Below, in pieces: positions 1-8,822 of a stretch of DNA of 64,000 nucleotides (the stretch's first letter is position 1; the number at the start of each line of letters is the position of its first letter). The position numbers and the translations under genes were made by a program. The DNA is from Uliginosibacterium sp. 31-16. GTDB lineage: Bacteria; Pseudomonadota; Gammaproteobacteria; Burkholderiales; Rhodocyclaceae. Under the pieces are notes generated by a model. That model was not told the DNA's origin. It saw only the letters and a list, made by a program, of their open reading frames with translations, and made no database searches. Location: NCBI RefSeq assembly GCF_030730865.1, contig NZ_JAVALZ010000003.1, positions 496,001-560,000 of the forward strand, read 5' to 3'.

Positions 1-396
1 GATTCCCTCGAATTCCTGCAGGAAACCGTACAGGCGCTGCGCCCGCGGGAAGGTTTCGGCGGAGAAGTTGGTCAGCGCCAGCAGGCGGAAGCCGGCTGCT
101 TTCAACTCATGCAGCAGGCTCACGGATTCCTCGAAAGGCGCGGCGACGGATTCCTCCCAGCGCTCGAAATAGGCTTCGAGCAGGTGGCGGTGCTGCGGGT
201 GCTTTGCCCCGTGTGTTTCGATGCCGATGGCAAACGGCTGGCCGGCGTCGTGGGCGGCGTTCCAGGCATTGAAATCGACTTCCTGCAGGAAGTGCTCCAC
301 CTGTGCCTCGTCATTCAGCAGTTTGCGGAACAGCCAGCGCGGCTCCCAGGGGATGAGAACATTGCCGAGGTCGAAGATGATGGTGTTGATTTTCAT
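1..396 (-). CDS. HAD-family hydrolase (C-terminus outside window)
   Basis: Partial gene; only the first 132 codons are visible and the C-terminal end lies beyond base 1. The N-terminus starts MKINTIIFDLGNVLIPWEP, which carries the HAD nucleophile motif DxGxV/L (here DLGNVL; the first Asp is the expected nucleophile). A later stretch, LLALTNFS, fits HAD motif II with its Ser/Thr. The helical cap region between them resembles YihX/epoxide-hydrolase-N-like HAD phosphatases. A cytosolic phosphatase acting on small phosphorylated metabolites is the family expectation; the substrate cannot be told. It lies 5 nt after the DUF1841 gene, so it is probably the last visible member of the rsx-nth transcript. 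Confidence 0.8.
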   Translation of the reverse strand, partial: MKINTIIFDLGNVLIPWEPRWLFRKLLNDEAQVEHFLQEVDFNAWNAAHDAGQPFAIGIETHGAKHPQHRHLLEAYFERWEESVAAPFEESVSLLHELKAAGFRLLALTNFSAETFPRAQRLYGFLQEFEGI

Positions 397-401
397 GGTG
401 C

Positions 402-833
402 CTACTTTCCGGCCCGGCGCTTCACGTTCTCGACGTAGGCCAGCGCATCCATGGGTTTGCCGCTGCGCTGGGCTTCAAAGATGGTTTCGCCCAGTGCATC
501 GAGTACATCGTGCAGTGCCGCGTGACGATCATCGCCGCGGCGGCGCAGGCAGGCGTCATAGGCATCGCGGATGCCCGGCGGCTGGTTGATCGAGAGCTGT
601 TCATGAATCGCCAGATGCAGCGAGAGGTGCAGGAAGGGATTGATCTGGCCATCTTCCGGCTTGAAATCCTTGTCCACCGCTTCCGGATTCTCCAGCAAGG
701 CGTGGTATTCCGGATGCTGGAAGACCAGTTCGGCAGCGACGTCTTCCATCGCCGTCAGGTTCTCTTTGGCCTGATGTTTGCGCCAGCTGTCGATGAAGAA
801 GAGGCGGGCCTGGTCGCGGGTGGGGTTGAACAT
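402..833 (-). CDS. DUF1841 family protein
   Basis: Encodes 143 residues starting MFNPTRDQARLFFIDSWRK. I chose this ATG because it gives the compact form expected of the family; the frame stays open upstream but that part is out-of-family low-complexity sequence. The protein is all-helical looking, with conserved-looking patches HPEYH, NPFLHLSLHLAIHEQ and DAYDACLRRRGD. DUF1841 proteins are small, cytosolic and of unknown function, common in beta- and gammaproteobacteria. It sits downstream of nth in the same orientation, separated by 37 nt, and 5 nt before a HAD hydrolase gene. No function can be assigned from sequence. Confidence 0.8.
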   Translation of the reverse strand: MFNPTRDQARLFFIDSWRKHQAKENLTAMEDVAAELVFQHPEYHALLENPEAVDKDFKPEDGQINPFLHLSLHLAIHEQLSINQPPGIRDAYDACLRRRGDDRHAALHDVLDALGETIFEAQRSGKPMDALAYVENVKRRAGK

Positions 834-870
834 TCTTGTCGGGAGTGAAAAGTGGGAGGTTGGGAGTGGG

Positions 871-1515
871 TCAGGACGTTTTGTCCATGTTCTGGCACAG
901 ATCGCGAACCCTGCATTCTCCGCATTTCGGGCTGCGTGCGGTGCACACATAACGGCCGTGCAGGATCAGCCAGTGGTGCGCATCAACCAGATATGCCTTG
1001 GGGATGCGCCGCATCAGGGCGTCTTCTACTGCGCGCACATCCTTGCCCGGAGCCAGCCCCATGCGGTTGGCGACGCGGAAAATGTGGGTATCCACCGCCA
1101 TTACCGGCTCGCGCCAGAGTGCATTGAGCACCACGTTGGCGGTCTTGCGGCCCACGCCGGGCAGGGCTTCGAGTGCTTCGCGCGAACGCGGCACCTCGCC
1201 GGCATGACGCTCCAGCAACTGGCGGCTGAGCATGGCGACGTTCTTTGCCTTGTTGCGGAACAGGCCGATGGTCTTGATGTGTTCGGCAATACCCGCTTCG
1301 CCCAGCGTGACCATGGCCTCGGGAGTGGGAGCGGTCGGGAAGAGCCGGCGTGTGGCGAGATTCACACCCTTGTCGGTGGCTTGCGCCGAGAGCACCACGG
1401 CCACCAGCAATTGGAAGGGGGTGGCGTACTCCAGTTCGGTGACGGGGGCCGGGTTTGCCGCCTGCCAGCGAGCGAAAGCCTCACTGATCTCGGCCTTCGT
1501 CATCAGGCGGGGCAT
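871..1515 (-). CDS. nth: Endonuclease III (DNA glycosylase/AP lyase)
   Basis: A 214-residue base-excision repair enzyme that removes oxidised pyrimidines and nicks abasic sites. Family marks are the N-terminal ELEYATPFQLLVAVVLSAQATD block, the helix-hairpin-helix LPGVGRKTANVVLN (Lys of this motif is the catalytic residue), the downstream VDTHIFRV block with the catalytic Asp, and the C-terminal [4Fe-4S] loop C-x6-C-x2-C-x5-C (from CTARSPKCGECRVRDLC). Length matches E. coli Nth. An alternative start 12 nt further in (MTKAEIS) is possible but has no obvious ribosome binding site. Its place directly after rsxE repeats the rsxABCDGE-nth order of E. coli. Confidence 0.95.
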   Translation of the reverse strand: MPRLMTKAEISEAFARWQAANPAPVTELEYATPFQLLVAVVLSAQATDKGVNLATRRLFPTAPTPEAMVTLGEAGIAEHIKTIGLFRNKAKNVAMLSRQLLERHAGEVPRSREALEALPGVGRKTANVVLNALWREPVMAVDTHIFRVANRMGLAPGKDVRAVEDALMRRIPKAYLVDAHHWLILHGRYVCTARSPKCGECRVRDLCQNMDKTS

Positions 1516-1577
1516 GGTGGTTCCGGAAAGTGAGGAGTGGAGAAAGTCGGGCGAGTGATCAACACTCCCCCTTTGCC

Positions 1578-2258
1578 TCAGTGCGCAGCGGGTGCGCAGC
1601 CGGCTGCCTCGACAGGCTTGGCGGAGCCTTTGCGGGCCTCGAACCAGTTGCGTGCCGCAATCAGGCAGGCCAGGGTGATGAAGGCGCCGGGCGGCAGGAT
1701 GGCGAAGAGGAAACCGGGATAGTCCGCAGGCAGTATCTGGATGGCATGCGTGCCGGGGATGACCATCTCGATGCCGGCGAATAGGGCGCCAGTGCCGATC
1801 AGTTCGCGCACTCCACCCAGCGTGGCCAGCACCAGCACCAGGCCCACGCCCATGCCGATGCCGTCGATCGTCGAGGCGAGCGGGCTGTTCTTGGCGGCAA
1901 AGGCTTCCACGCGGGCCAGCACGATACAGTTGGTGACGATCAGCGGCACGAAAATGCCGAGCACCAGATACAGATCATGCAGGTAAGCGTTGAAAGCCAG
2001 ATCCAGCACGGTGACCAGCGCCGCAATGATCAGGATGAACACCGGAATGCGGATTTCATAGGGGATGAAATTGCGCAGCGCCGAGACGACGGCATTCGAC
2101 ATGGCCATGGCTGCAATGGTTGCCAGGCCGAGACTCACGCCATTCACGAGATTGGTGGAGACCGCCAGAATCGGGCACAGGCCGAGCAATTGGGCCAGAC
2201 CGGTGTTCTGTTTCCAGACGCCGTTCCAGAAAATGTCTTTCAGGTTTTGAGTCGCCAT
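1578..2258 (-). CDS. rsxE: Rnf/Rsx electron transport complex subunit E
   Basis: 226 residues, six predicted membrane segments, starting MATQNLKDIFWNGVWKQNTG. The open frame runs further upstream, but this ATG matches the family start. RnfE and RnfA are homologous inner-membrane subunits. In the related Nqr complex conserved cysteines of the two subunits jointly bind a membrane [2Fe-2S] centre, and the matching cysteines are visible here in LGLCPILAVS and VTNCIVLAR. The start lies 11 nt after the rsxG stop. The C-terminus ends in a short polar tail (EARKGSAKPVEAAGCAPAAH). With the other subunits it should couple ferredoxin/NADH redox chemistry to ion movement or SoxR reduction. Confidence 0.95.
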   Translation of the reverse strand: MATQNLKDIFWNGVWKQNTGLAQLLGLCPILAVSTNLVNGVSLGLATIAAMAMSNAVVSALRNFIPYEIRIPVFILIIAALVTVLDLAFNAYLHDLYLVLGIFVPLIVTNCIVLARVEAFAAKNSPLASTIDGIGMGVGLVLVLATLGGVRELIGTGALFAGIEMVIPGTHAIQILPADYPGFLFAILPPGAFITLACLIAARNWFEARKGSAKPVEAAGCAPAAH

Positions 2259-2269
2259 GTGTGGGCTCC

Positions 2270-2923
2270 TTACTGATAGAGCGCATCGCGCTGCGCGTGG
2301 GCATAGGCTACGGTGCGGGCGACGGCATTGGTCACGGCGCGAGCCGAAATGGTGGCGCCGGTGCGGTAGACAAAGTCGCCACCGTCCTTTTTCACTTTCC
2401 AGCGCTCCAGCGGCAGGGTGGTCAGTGTCTTGCCGACGAATTGAGCGATCCACGGCTCGGCCTTGTTCTTGTCCTTTTTGGGATCGATGTAATCGCCGAG
2501 CCCCGGCGTCTCGTGGTGTTCGGTGACGCGCACGCCGCCCAGCGTGCCATCCGCACTCACGGCAATCACCAGACGGACTGCGCCGGCATAGCCATCCGGC
2601 GCCACGGTCTCAAAGACCAGCGCAGCGGGCTGGCCGGCCTTGCGCGCACGCCAGACCTTGCCACCCTTTGGCAGGCCCAGTTCAGGCGTCGAGCCGAGGA
2701 TTTTTACATCCTGCAGCAAGGCGTTGTCATAGCCCGCCGGCGGCAGGATTTCGTTGATCAGGCGAAGCTGCTCGGCTTCCGCGCTGGCGGCGATGGTGTC
2801 ACGCGTGAGTTCGTAGGTGCCAGCCATGAGCCCGGTGAACACCAGTGTGAACAGCAGCATCACACCGGCCGTACTGGCCGAGAGTTTCAGCGGAGAAGGC
2901 TGGGGAAGGTTCTGTTCGCTCAT
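2270..2923 (-). CDS. rsxG: Rnf/Rsx complex subunit G (flavoprotein)
   Basis: 217 residues: one N-terminal membrane anchor (about residues 17-37) followed by a periplasmic FMN-binding domain. The motif TGATISARAVTNAV near residue 175-190 contains the threonine that in RnfG/NqrC is esterified to FMN through phosphate (S/TGAT; the attaching enzyme is ApbE, not encoded in this window). The region GGVRVTEHHETPGLGDYI is the typical RnfG signature. Its ATG overlaps the ribE stop by 4 nt, so it is translationally coupled to riboflavin synthase. Length and domain layout are normal for the family. Confidence 0.95.
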   Translation of the reverse strand: MSEQNLPQPSPLKLSASTAGVMLLFTLVFTGLMAGTYELTRDTIAASAEAEQLRLINEILPPAGYDNALLQDVKILGSTPELGLPKGGKVWRARKAGQPAALVFETVAPDGYAGAVRLVIAVSADGTLGGVRVTEHHETPGLGDYIDPKKDKNKAEPWIAQFVGKTLTTLPLERWKVKKDGGDFVYRTGATISARAVTNAVARTVAYAHAQRDALYQ

Positions 2924-3639
2924 GGTTTTTCTGGTGTGTCGGGTTTGCCGGCGGGCAGTGCGGCGAGTTGCTCCAGCGAGCCGCCGGAGGCCAGCAGCAT
3001 GGCTTCCAGGCGCGGCAGCAGCGGGCCGAGGCGCTCGTCGAGATAACTGCGGATGGTGTCGACGGTCACCTGAGTGGCGCGTTCGATTTCAATGTTGACC
3101 GCATCGCCCGGCTTCTTGGCGTCAAACGTCGTGGCGCGCAGGGTTTCGGGAATGAACCACACGGAGAACTGGCCGCTGGCGCGGTCCATGTCACTCACCG
3201 TCAGGCTGCAACCATTCACTGCAATGTAGCCCTTGGCGAACACATAGCGCGCCCATTCCGGAGTGAGCTGGAAGCGCATCACCTTGTTGTTCTCCGGGGT
3301 GTCGATGGCGACGATGCTGGCGGTGCAATCGACATGACCGGAGAGCGGGTGGCCGCCGATTTCGGCGCCATCGCGCGCGGCGCGCTCAACGTTCACCTCA
3401 CTGCCTGCATTCAGATCAATCAGGGTGGTGCGTGCGAGGCTCTCCTGCATCACATCGAAGCTGGCCCGGCCGGAGCTGTGGTGGGTCACCGTCAGGCAGC
3501 AGCCGTCCACGGCCACGCTGGCGCCGGTTTCCAGCCCGGCGTCGAAATCCGCCGGGAAAGCCAGTTCCAGGGTGTAGAGGCCTTGCTGACGTTCGATTCT
3601 GCGCACACTGGCGCGGCCTTTGACGATTCCGGTGAACAT
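2920..3639 (-). CDS. ribE: Riboflavin synthase (alpha chain)
   Basis: 239 residues. It catalyses dismutation of two 6,7-dimethyl-8-ribityllumazine to riboflavin, the last step of riboflavin synthesis. The family start MFTGIV and two lumazine-binding repeats are clear: repeat one about residues 1-97 (ASVAVDGCCLTVT), repeat two from about 98 (GGHPLSGHVDCTASI, GYIAVNGCSLTV). The C-terminal tail after about residue 200 (LDERLGPLLPRLEAMLLASG) is longer than in the usual 200-215-residue enzyme. It lies between rsxD (13 nt after its stop) and rsxG (4-nt overlap), inside the Rnf operon rather than with other rib genes. Co-expression with flavin-loaded Rnf subunits is an attractive inference. Confidence 0.95.
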   Translation of the reverse strand: MFTGIVKGRASVRRIERQQGLYTLELAFPADFDAGLETGASVAVDGCCLTVTHHSSGRASFDVMQESLARTTLIDLNAGSEVNVERAARDGAEIGGHPLSGHVDCTASIVAIDTPENNKVMRFQLTPEWARYVFAKGYIAVNGCSLTVSDMDRASGQFSVWFIPETLRATTFDAKKPGDAVNIEIERATQVTVDTIRSYLDERLGPLLPRLEAMLLASGGSLEQLAALPAGKPDTPEKP

Positions 3640-3652
3640 GGCGGGCTCCTGA

Positions 3653-4675
3653 TTATTGCTTGTGGCCGAAGACCGGCGGCTGGGTTTTCATGTCGATCAG
3701 CGGGACCACGATGTTCATCAGCAAGGTGGCAAAAGCCACGCCATCCGGGTAGGCACCAAAAACGCGGATCAGATACACGATCAACGCCGCACCGGCCGCG
3801 TAGATCAGCTTGCCGCGTGGCGTGGTGCTGGCGGAAACCGGATCGGTGAGGATGAAGAAGGCGCCGAGCATTGAGCCGCCCGCCGCCAGATGCAGCAATG
3901 GCGAGGCGTAGTGCGCGCTGTCCACCAGCCAGAAAGCGCCCGAGATGATTCCCAGGCCGACAATGAACCCTGCCGGGATGTGCCAGGTGATGATCTTCTG
4001 CTGAACCAGCCACAGGCCACCGACGAGGTAGGCCAGAGCTATCCATTCCCATCCACGGCCGGCAACGCTGCCGAAGGTTGCCGAATCGCTGCTGACACTG
4101 GCGACCGTGGCGCCGGCAGCACGCAGGCCAGTGCGCAATGCATCCAGTGGCGTCGCGCTGGTAATGGCATCCAGCGTCATGGCCGGACCGTTCGGGAAAA
4201 CCTGGGCATGCTCGGCCAGTGCGGCGGCCTGTATGTTCAGATCGCCGGGCCATTGGCTCATCAGCGAGGGGAATGCCACGATCATCACGCAGTAGGCCAC
4301 CATTGCGGGGTTGAAAGGGTTCTGCCCCAGCCCGCCATACAGATGTTTTGCCACGACGATGGCCAGTGCCGTGCCGGTGACAACCACCCACCAGGGCGCC
4401 AGCGGCGGGAAAGCCAGGGCGATCAGCCAGGCCGTGACGATGGCGGACAGATCGGTGAGGAAGAGTGCCTGCGGCTTGCCGCGCAGTTTCAGCATGACCG
4501 ATTCGCAGACCAGCGCGGTGGCGGTGGCAAGCACCAGCTTGACCAGAATCGCCGGGCCGAATTGCCACACATATACGGCAATTGCCGGCACGAGGGCGGC
4601 AAGCACCTTGAGCATCACGCGGGTGACGCTGGCCTGGGCGCGGACGTAGGGGGAGTTGTTGATCATGGTGTTCAA
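3653..4675 (-). CDS. rsxD: Rnf/Rsx complex subunit D (flavoprotein)
   Basis: 340-residue polytopic inner-membrane subunit homologous to NqrB. It starts MNTMINNSPYVRAQASVTRV; the N-terminal SPY.R pattern is typical. The motif LDAITSATPLDALR (about residues 170-183) holds the threonine expected to carry covalent FMN. LNIQAAALAEHAQVFPN and YGGLGQNPFNPAMVAY (GxNxFNPA) are RnfD signatures. About nine hydrophobic segments can be seen. Its ATG overlaps the stop of the Gfo/Idh gene by 4 nt, so it is coupled to a gene not normally in rnf operons. RnfD also binds riboflavin non-covalently in characterised complexes (known of the family). Confidence 0.95.
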   Translation of the reverse strand: MNTMINNSPYVRAQASVTRVMLKVLAALVPAIAVYVWQFGPAILVKLVLATATALVCESVMLKLRGKPQALFLTDLSAIVTAWLIALAFPPLAPWWVVVTGTALAIVVAKHLYGGLGQNPFNPAMVAYCVMIVAFPSLMSQWPGDLNIQAAALAEHAQVFPNGPAMTLDAITSATPLDALRTGLRAAGATVASVSSDSATFGSVAGRGWEWIALAYLVGGLWLVQQKIITWHIPAGFIVGLGIISGAFWLVDSAHYASPLLHLAAGGSMLGAFFILTDPVSASTTPRGKLIYAAGAALIVYLIRVFGAYPDGVAFATLLMNIVVPLIDMKTQPPVFGHKQ

Positions 4676-5637
4676 TGTGCTTTCAGGCTGGCGCGAATCA
4701 TGTCCAGCACTTCCAGATTGCGGATGGATTCTTCCAGTGACAGCAGGGGGGGGCGGCCCTGCAGAATGGCGGCGGCAAAGTCGCGGACCTGCGATGTGTA
4801 GCGGTCGGTGGCGGCCACCGGGATGCTGCGGGTTCCCTGAGCGGTGATCAGGGTCAGTTCGCCGGCTTCGCCAAGGAAAGGGTCCGGCACCAGCAGGCGG
4901 CCTTGGGTGCCAACGATTTCGGCGCCCATCTGGCCGAAGGCATTGAAGCCGCAGTGGATCGTGGCGAGCATGCCTGATTCGTAACGCAGGAGCGCCGAGG
5001 CGTTCACGTCCACGCCGTCGGTGAACTCGCCTTCGGCATGCACGGCAACCGGCAATGCTCCGCCGCTGATGAGGCCCAGCAGGTTTACCGGATACACCCC
5101 GACGTCATACATTGCGCCGCCGCCCAGCCCCGGCTGCATCTTGATGGTGCCGGGGCGGTCGAGCAGGAAACGGAAACTGATGTTGGCGTGGCGGATTTCG
5201 CCGAGCACGCCCGACTCCAGCACCGTACGCACCTGCTGCGTGCGGTCGGTGTAGCGGTACATGAAGGCTTCCATCAGCAGGCGCTCGTTGCTGCGTGCGG
5301 CGGCAACCATGTCCCGTGCCTCGGCGGCATCCAGGGCCAGCGGTTTTTCGCACAGCACATGTTTGCCCGCGTCCAGCGCGGCAATCGCCCATTGGCGATG
5401 CAGGGAATTGGGCAGCGGAATGTAGACCGCTTGAACTGCCGGATCGCGCAGGACTTCACCGTAATTCGTGTAGACGACCAGATCAGGAAGCTGTGCCCGC
5501 GCTTCGGCCTGTTTGCCTGCATCGCGCGAGGCCAGGGCATGGACGCGGCCATTGCCCGAGGCAAGGATGGCCGGAATGACCTGCAGGCGGGCAATGCGGG
5601 CGTAGCCCAGAATGCCCCAGTTGATCAGGTGACTCAT
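4672..5637 (-). CDS. Gfo/Idh/MocA-family NAD(P)-dependent oxidoreductase
   Basis: 321 residues. The N-terminal Rossmann fold begins INWGILGYARIA (G-x2-G-x4-A nucleotide loop), and the family motif CEKPLAL supplies the lysine that helps bind cofactor and substrate. The C-terminal Gfo/Idh/MocA domain contains GGGAMYDVGVYPVNLL, the family's Asp-Val-Gly-xY motif. Such enzymes oxidise or reduce sugars, inositols or related hydroxy compounds with NAD(P). The gene overlaps rsxC by 4 nt upstream and rsxD by 4 nt downstream, so it is embedded in the Rnf operon. Substrate and any functional tie to Rnf are unknown; a link through the NAD(H) pool is only an inference. Confidence 0.85.
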   Translation of the reverse strand: MSHLINWGILGYARIARLQVIPAILASGNGRVHALASRDAGKQAEARAQLPDLVVYTNYGEVLRDPAVQAVYIPLPNSLHRQWAIAALDAGKHVLCEKPLALDAAEARDMVAAARSNERLLMEAFMYRYTDRTQQVRTVLESGVLGEIRHANISFRFLLDRPGTIKMQPGLGGGAMYDVGVYPVNLLGLISGGALPVAVHAEGEFTDGVDVNASALLRYESGMLATIHCGFNAFGQMGAEIVGTQGRLLVPDPFLGEAGELTLITAQGTRSIPVAATDRYTSQVRDFAAAILQGRPPLLSLEESIRNLEVLDMIRASLKAH

Positions 5638-7613
5638 GATTGCTCCTTGTCTGTGGCTGCAGCGGCAGCTTTTCTGGCCGTGGCGCGCGCCAGGGCGGCA
5701 TCAATCAGCGCCTGTTTCTCTTCGGCTGACAATTCCTTCTTTGCGGGCCTGGCTTCGGCCACCGATGCGTCAGCGCTGGCGGCAGCCTCCTTTTTAGCCT
5801 TGGCGCGGGCGATGGCGGCTTCGATCAGGGCGTCCTTGTCGGTCGGCGCGGACGCTCCGTTTGCTGTGTCTGCCGCCTGAGCCGCGGCCTCTTTTCTGGC
5901 CTTGGCTTTGGCCAGTGCTGTGTCGATCAGGGCTTGTTTTTCCTCGGCCGACAATTCCTTCTTCACCGGTTTTTCTGCGGCCGGTGCGGCCTCGCCATTG
6001 GCGGCGGCTTCCTTCTTGGCCTTGGCACGTGCAAGTGCAGCTTCAATCAGCGCTTTTTTCGCGTCATCGCCTGAAGAGCCGCTTGTGGCGGGCGTCTCCA
6101 GAGGGCTGCCCGCAGAAGCAGGCGCCGCGCCGCTCTCCGGGCTGGGTGTCGCGGCAGCGGCTCTGGATGCGGCTGTGCGGGCAGCCAGTTTTTCGGCCTT
6201 CTCCCGCTTCTCGCGCTCGGCGCGTTCGTTGCGTGCCTCGAAGCGGACGCGGGCTTCGTCGGCGGCGTCCTTCTGGCGCTCGCGCGCCCAGATTTCGGTC
6301 TTGGAAAAACGGTAGTAATCGACCAGCGGGATGTGTGAAGGGCAGACGTAGCTGCAGCAGCCGCACTCGATGCAGTCGAACAGGTTGTATTCCTGCACCT
6401 TGCCGAAATTCTTGGCGCGGCTGAACCAGTACATCTCGAAGGGCTGCAGGTCGGTCGGGCAGGCGCGGGCGCACTCGCCGCAGCGGATGCAGGGCATCTC
6501 GGGGGGCGGTGGAGCGAAGATGCGCGGGCTGGCGGCGATGATGCAGTTGGTGGCTTTGACGACCGGCACGTCGAAGGCCGGCATGCGGAAGCCCATCATC
6601 GGGCCGCCCATGATGAAGGCGTTGGTATCACTCTGCCAGCCGGCCTGCCGGACGATGAAATCCATCGGCGTGCCGAACAGCACTTCGTAATTGCGCGGCT
6701 GACCGACGTTGCCGGCAATCGTGACCATGCGCGAGATCAGTGGGCGACCGAGTTCGATGGCCTCATGGATCGCATAGGCGGTACCGACGTTGAAACACTG
6801 CACGCCGTAATCGGTGGAACGTTCGCCGTGCGGCACTTCGATGCCGGTGAGCACGCGAATCAGCTGTTTGGCGCCGCCTGCCGGGTAGCGCGTGGGCACG
6901 GCAATCGTCTGGATCGTGGCGTCGTTGTTGGCGGCACAGGCCGCCTGCATGGCGGCAATGGCTTCGGGTTTGTTGTCTTCGATGCCGATCAATACTTCCT
7001 GCGCACCGAGCAGTCCGCGCATGATCTTGACGCCGGCCAGCACCTTGTCGGCACGCTCGCGCATCAGCAGATCATCACAGGTGATGAAGGGTTCGCACTC
7101 GGCACCATTGATGATCAATGACTTCATCGGCGTATTGCGGCCGGCACGCAGTTTGATGTGGCTGGGGAATACGGCGCCCCCCAGACCGACCACGCCAGCG
7201 TCGCGCAGGTGTTCGCGTACGCCGTCGGCATCGGTATTGCGCCAGTCCAGCGGTGTGGATTTGATCCACTCTTCCTTGCCATCCGGTTCGATGACCACGC
7301 TGAGCATCGACAGGCCCGAGGTATGGGCCATCAGGCGCGGCTCGACCGCCAGTACGGTGCCGGAGGTCGGGGCATGCACAGCAGCGGAGAAGTTGCCGTC
7401 GGCCGCACCGATGCGCTGGCCCTTGAGCACGTGCTGGCCGGCTTCCACCAATGGCTGCGGAATGCCGCCCACGCTCTGATGCAGCGGCACGACGAATTGC
7501 GGAGGCAGCGGCAGATCGGCGAGCGGCACAATCGGCAGACGCGAGGATTCGATCTTGTTGGTGGCCGGCTTTACGCCGCCATTGAAGGTGAAGAGCTTGC
7601 GCAGCGCGTTCAT
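5634..7613 (-). CDS. rsxC: Rnf/Rsx complex subunit C, NADH- and Fe-S-binding
   Basis: 659 residues starting [16 protein letters not shown]; the start overlaps the rsxB stop by 4 nt. Domains in order: an N-terminal beta region with the [16 protein letters not shown] block, an NADH/FMN-binding Complex-I-51-kDa-like domain ([16 protein letters not shown], about 140-330), an SLBB-like region, then two [4Fe-4S] motifs, [12 protein letters not shown] and [12 protein letters not shown] (about 375-425). After about residue 440 comes a charged coiled region, an Ala/Pro/Ser linker (477-514) made of the 40-bp DNA repeat described below, and four copies of an ALI[14 protein letters not shown] type repeat to the end. 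An Ala/Lys-rich repetitive tail is also known in enterobacterial RsxC. Confidence 0.95.
   Translation of the reverse strand: MNALRKLFTFNGGVKPATNKIESSRLPIVPLADLPLPPQFVVPLHQSVGGIPQPLVEAGQHVLKGQRIGAADGNFSAAVHAPTSGTVLAVEPRLMAHTSGLSMLSVVIEPDGKEEWIKSTPLDWRNTDADGVREHLRDAGVVGLGGAVFPSHIKLRAGRNTPMKSLIINGAECEPFITCDDLLMRERADKVLAGVKIMRGLLGAQEVLIGIEDNKPEAIAAMQAACAANNDATIQTIAVPTRYPAGGAKQLIRVLTGIEVPHGERSTDYGVQCFNVGTAYAIHEAIELGRPLISRMVTIAGNVGQPRNYEVLFGTPMDFIVRQAGWQSDTNAFIMGGPMMGFRMPAFDVPVVKATNCIIAASPRIFAPPPPEMPCIRCGECARACPTDLQPFEMYWFSRAKNFGKVQEYNLFDCIECGCCSYVCPSHIPLVDYYRFSKTEIWARERQKDAADEARVRFEARNERAEREKREKAEKLAARTAASRAAAATPSPESGAAPASAGSPLETPATSGSSGDDAKKALIEAALARAKAKKEAAANGEAAPAAEKPVKKELSAEEKQALIDTALAKAKARKEAAAQAADTANGASAPTDKDALIEAAIARAKAKKEAAASADASVAEARPAKKELSAEEKQALIDAALARATARKAAAAATDKEQS
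6071..6181. repeat. 40-bp-period palindromic array inside rsxC
   Basis: Units of 31 nt begin at 6071, 6111 and 6151, separated by 9-nt spacers, so the period is exactly 40. The first unit starts CTGAAGAGCC and ends GTCTCCAG, close to the family pattern CTGAAGAG-N15-CTCTTCAG; units two and three are more degenerate. It encodes the low-complexity linker at about residues 477-514 of RsxC, between the ferredoxin motifs and the C-terminal repeats, without breaking the frame. Confidence 0.65.
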
Positions 7614-8176
7614 GCTGCACTCCTTGCTGCGACGGGTTTGAGCTGGAAGGCAGGGTAGCGCCACTTCCAGGTGTCTACGGTTTCTGCAACGACTTCCATC
7701 GTGATGCAGTCCACGGGGCAGGGGGCGATGCACAGCTCGCAGCCGGTGCAAAGCGGAGCAATGATGGTGTGCATCTGTTTGGCTGCACCCGAGATGGCAT
7801 CGACCGGGCAGGCCTGCAGACACAGGGTGCAGCCGATGCAGGTTGCCTCGTCAATGAAGGCGACGGCCTTGGGCTTTTCCGTGCCGTTCTCGGCGTTCAG
7901 CGGCTTGAATTCGCGCCCGAGCAGATCAGCCAGCTTGTGGATGCCGTCTTCGCCGCCGGGCGGGCAGCAGTTGATGTCCGCCTCACCGTTGGCAATCGCC
8001 GTGGCATAGGGTTTGCAGCCGGGAAAGCCGCACTGGCCGCATTGCGTTTGCGGCAGGATGGCGTCGATCTTGTCGACCAGCGGGTCGCCCTCGACCTTGA
8101 ATTTGAGTGAGGCGAAACCCAGTGCGGCGCCAATGAGGATGGCGAGGCCTGCCATCACGAGCAGAGCTGACAACAT
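7610..8176 (-). CDS. rsxB: Rnf/Rsx complex subunit B (polyferredoxin)
   Basis: 188 residues. An N-terminal membrane helix ([20 protein letters not shown]) is followed by the [4Fe-4S] domain with C-x2-C-x4-C ([15 protein letters not shown]) and a further Cys in INCCPPGG, then two bacterial ferredoxin motifs [12 protein letters not shown] and [12 protein letters not shown]. RnfB passes electrons from ferredoxin or to downstream centres on the cytosolic face. The start overlaps the rsxA stop by one base and the stop overlaps the rsxC start by 4 nt. After the second cluster motif there is a short tail, [19 protein letters not shown]. Length and cluster set are normal. Confidence 0.95.
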   Translation of the reverse strand: MLSALLVMAGLAILIGAALGFASLKFKVEGDPLVDKIDAILPQTQCGQCGFPGCKPYATAIANGEADINCCPPGGEDGIHKLADLLGREFKPLNAENGTEKPKAVAFIDEATCIGCTLCLQACPVDAISGAAKQMHTIIAPLCTGCELCIAPCPVDCITMEVVAETVDTWKWRYPAFQLKPVAARSAA

Positions 8177-8757
8177 CAGAATTTATCCAGTCCGGCAAAA
8201 CCCATGAAGGCGAGACTCATCAGCCCGGCCGTAACCAGTGCGATCGCCGTGCCCTTGAAGGGCAGAGGCACTTCCGCACCCTCCAGGCGCTCGCGGATGC
8301 CGGCAAACAGTACCAGTGCCAGTGAGAAGCCCAGTGCGCTGCCTGTGCCGAAAAGCAGGGCTTCCATGAAATTGTGCTGGTAATTCACCGACAGCAACGG
8401 GATGCCGAGCACGGCACAGTTGGTCGTGATCAGCGGCAGGTAGATGCCCAGCACCTGATGCAGGACCGGACTGGTTTTCTGGATCACCAGTTCGGTGAGC
8501 TGCACGATGGCGGCAATCACCACGATGAAGGCCAGGGTGCGCAGGTAGCCGACATCAAAGGGCTGCAGCAGGTAGTGCTCGATCAGGTAACTGGCGCCGC
8601 AACTGACTGTCAGCACGAAAGTCGTGGCCGCGCCCATGCCGATGGCGGTTTCGAGTTTCTTGGAAACGCCAAGAAACGGACACAGGCCGAGAATGCGCAC
8701 GAACACGACGTTATTGACGAGAACGGCGCCGATGATCAGGAAAATGTAGTGAGCCAT
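8176..8757 (-). CDS. rsxA: Rnf/Rsx electron transport complex subunit A
   Basis: 193 residues with six membrane segments, starting [20 protein letters not shown]. Conserved cysteines in LGLCPFLG and TTNCAVLG match those that, with the equivalent pair in the partner subunit (RsxE here), hold a membrane [2Fe-2S] centre in Nqr/Rnf complexes. It is the first gene of the rsx operon; the 364 nt upstream contain a possible promoter and repeat structures. Family length is about 190, so the gene is complete. Confidence 0.95.
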   Translation of the reverse strand: MAHYIFLIIGAVLVNNVVFVRILGLCPFLGVSKKLETAIGMGAATTFVLTVSCGASYLIEHYLLQPFDVGYLRTLAFIVVIAAIVQLTELVIQKTSPVLHQVLGIYLPLITTNCAVLGIPLLSVNYQHNFMEALLFGTGSALGFSLALVLFAGIRERLEGAEVPLPFKGTAIALVTAGLMSLAFMGFAGLDKF

Positions 8758-8822
8758 GGATTTTTGCCCGGAGATTGGCCGCGATTATCCGCCCCGCAAG
8801 GCCTAATCCCAAGCGGGAAGGT

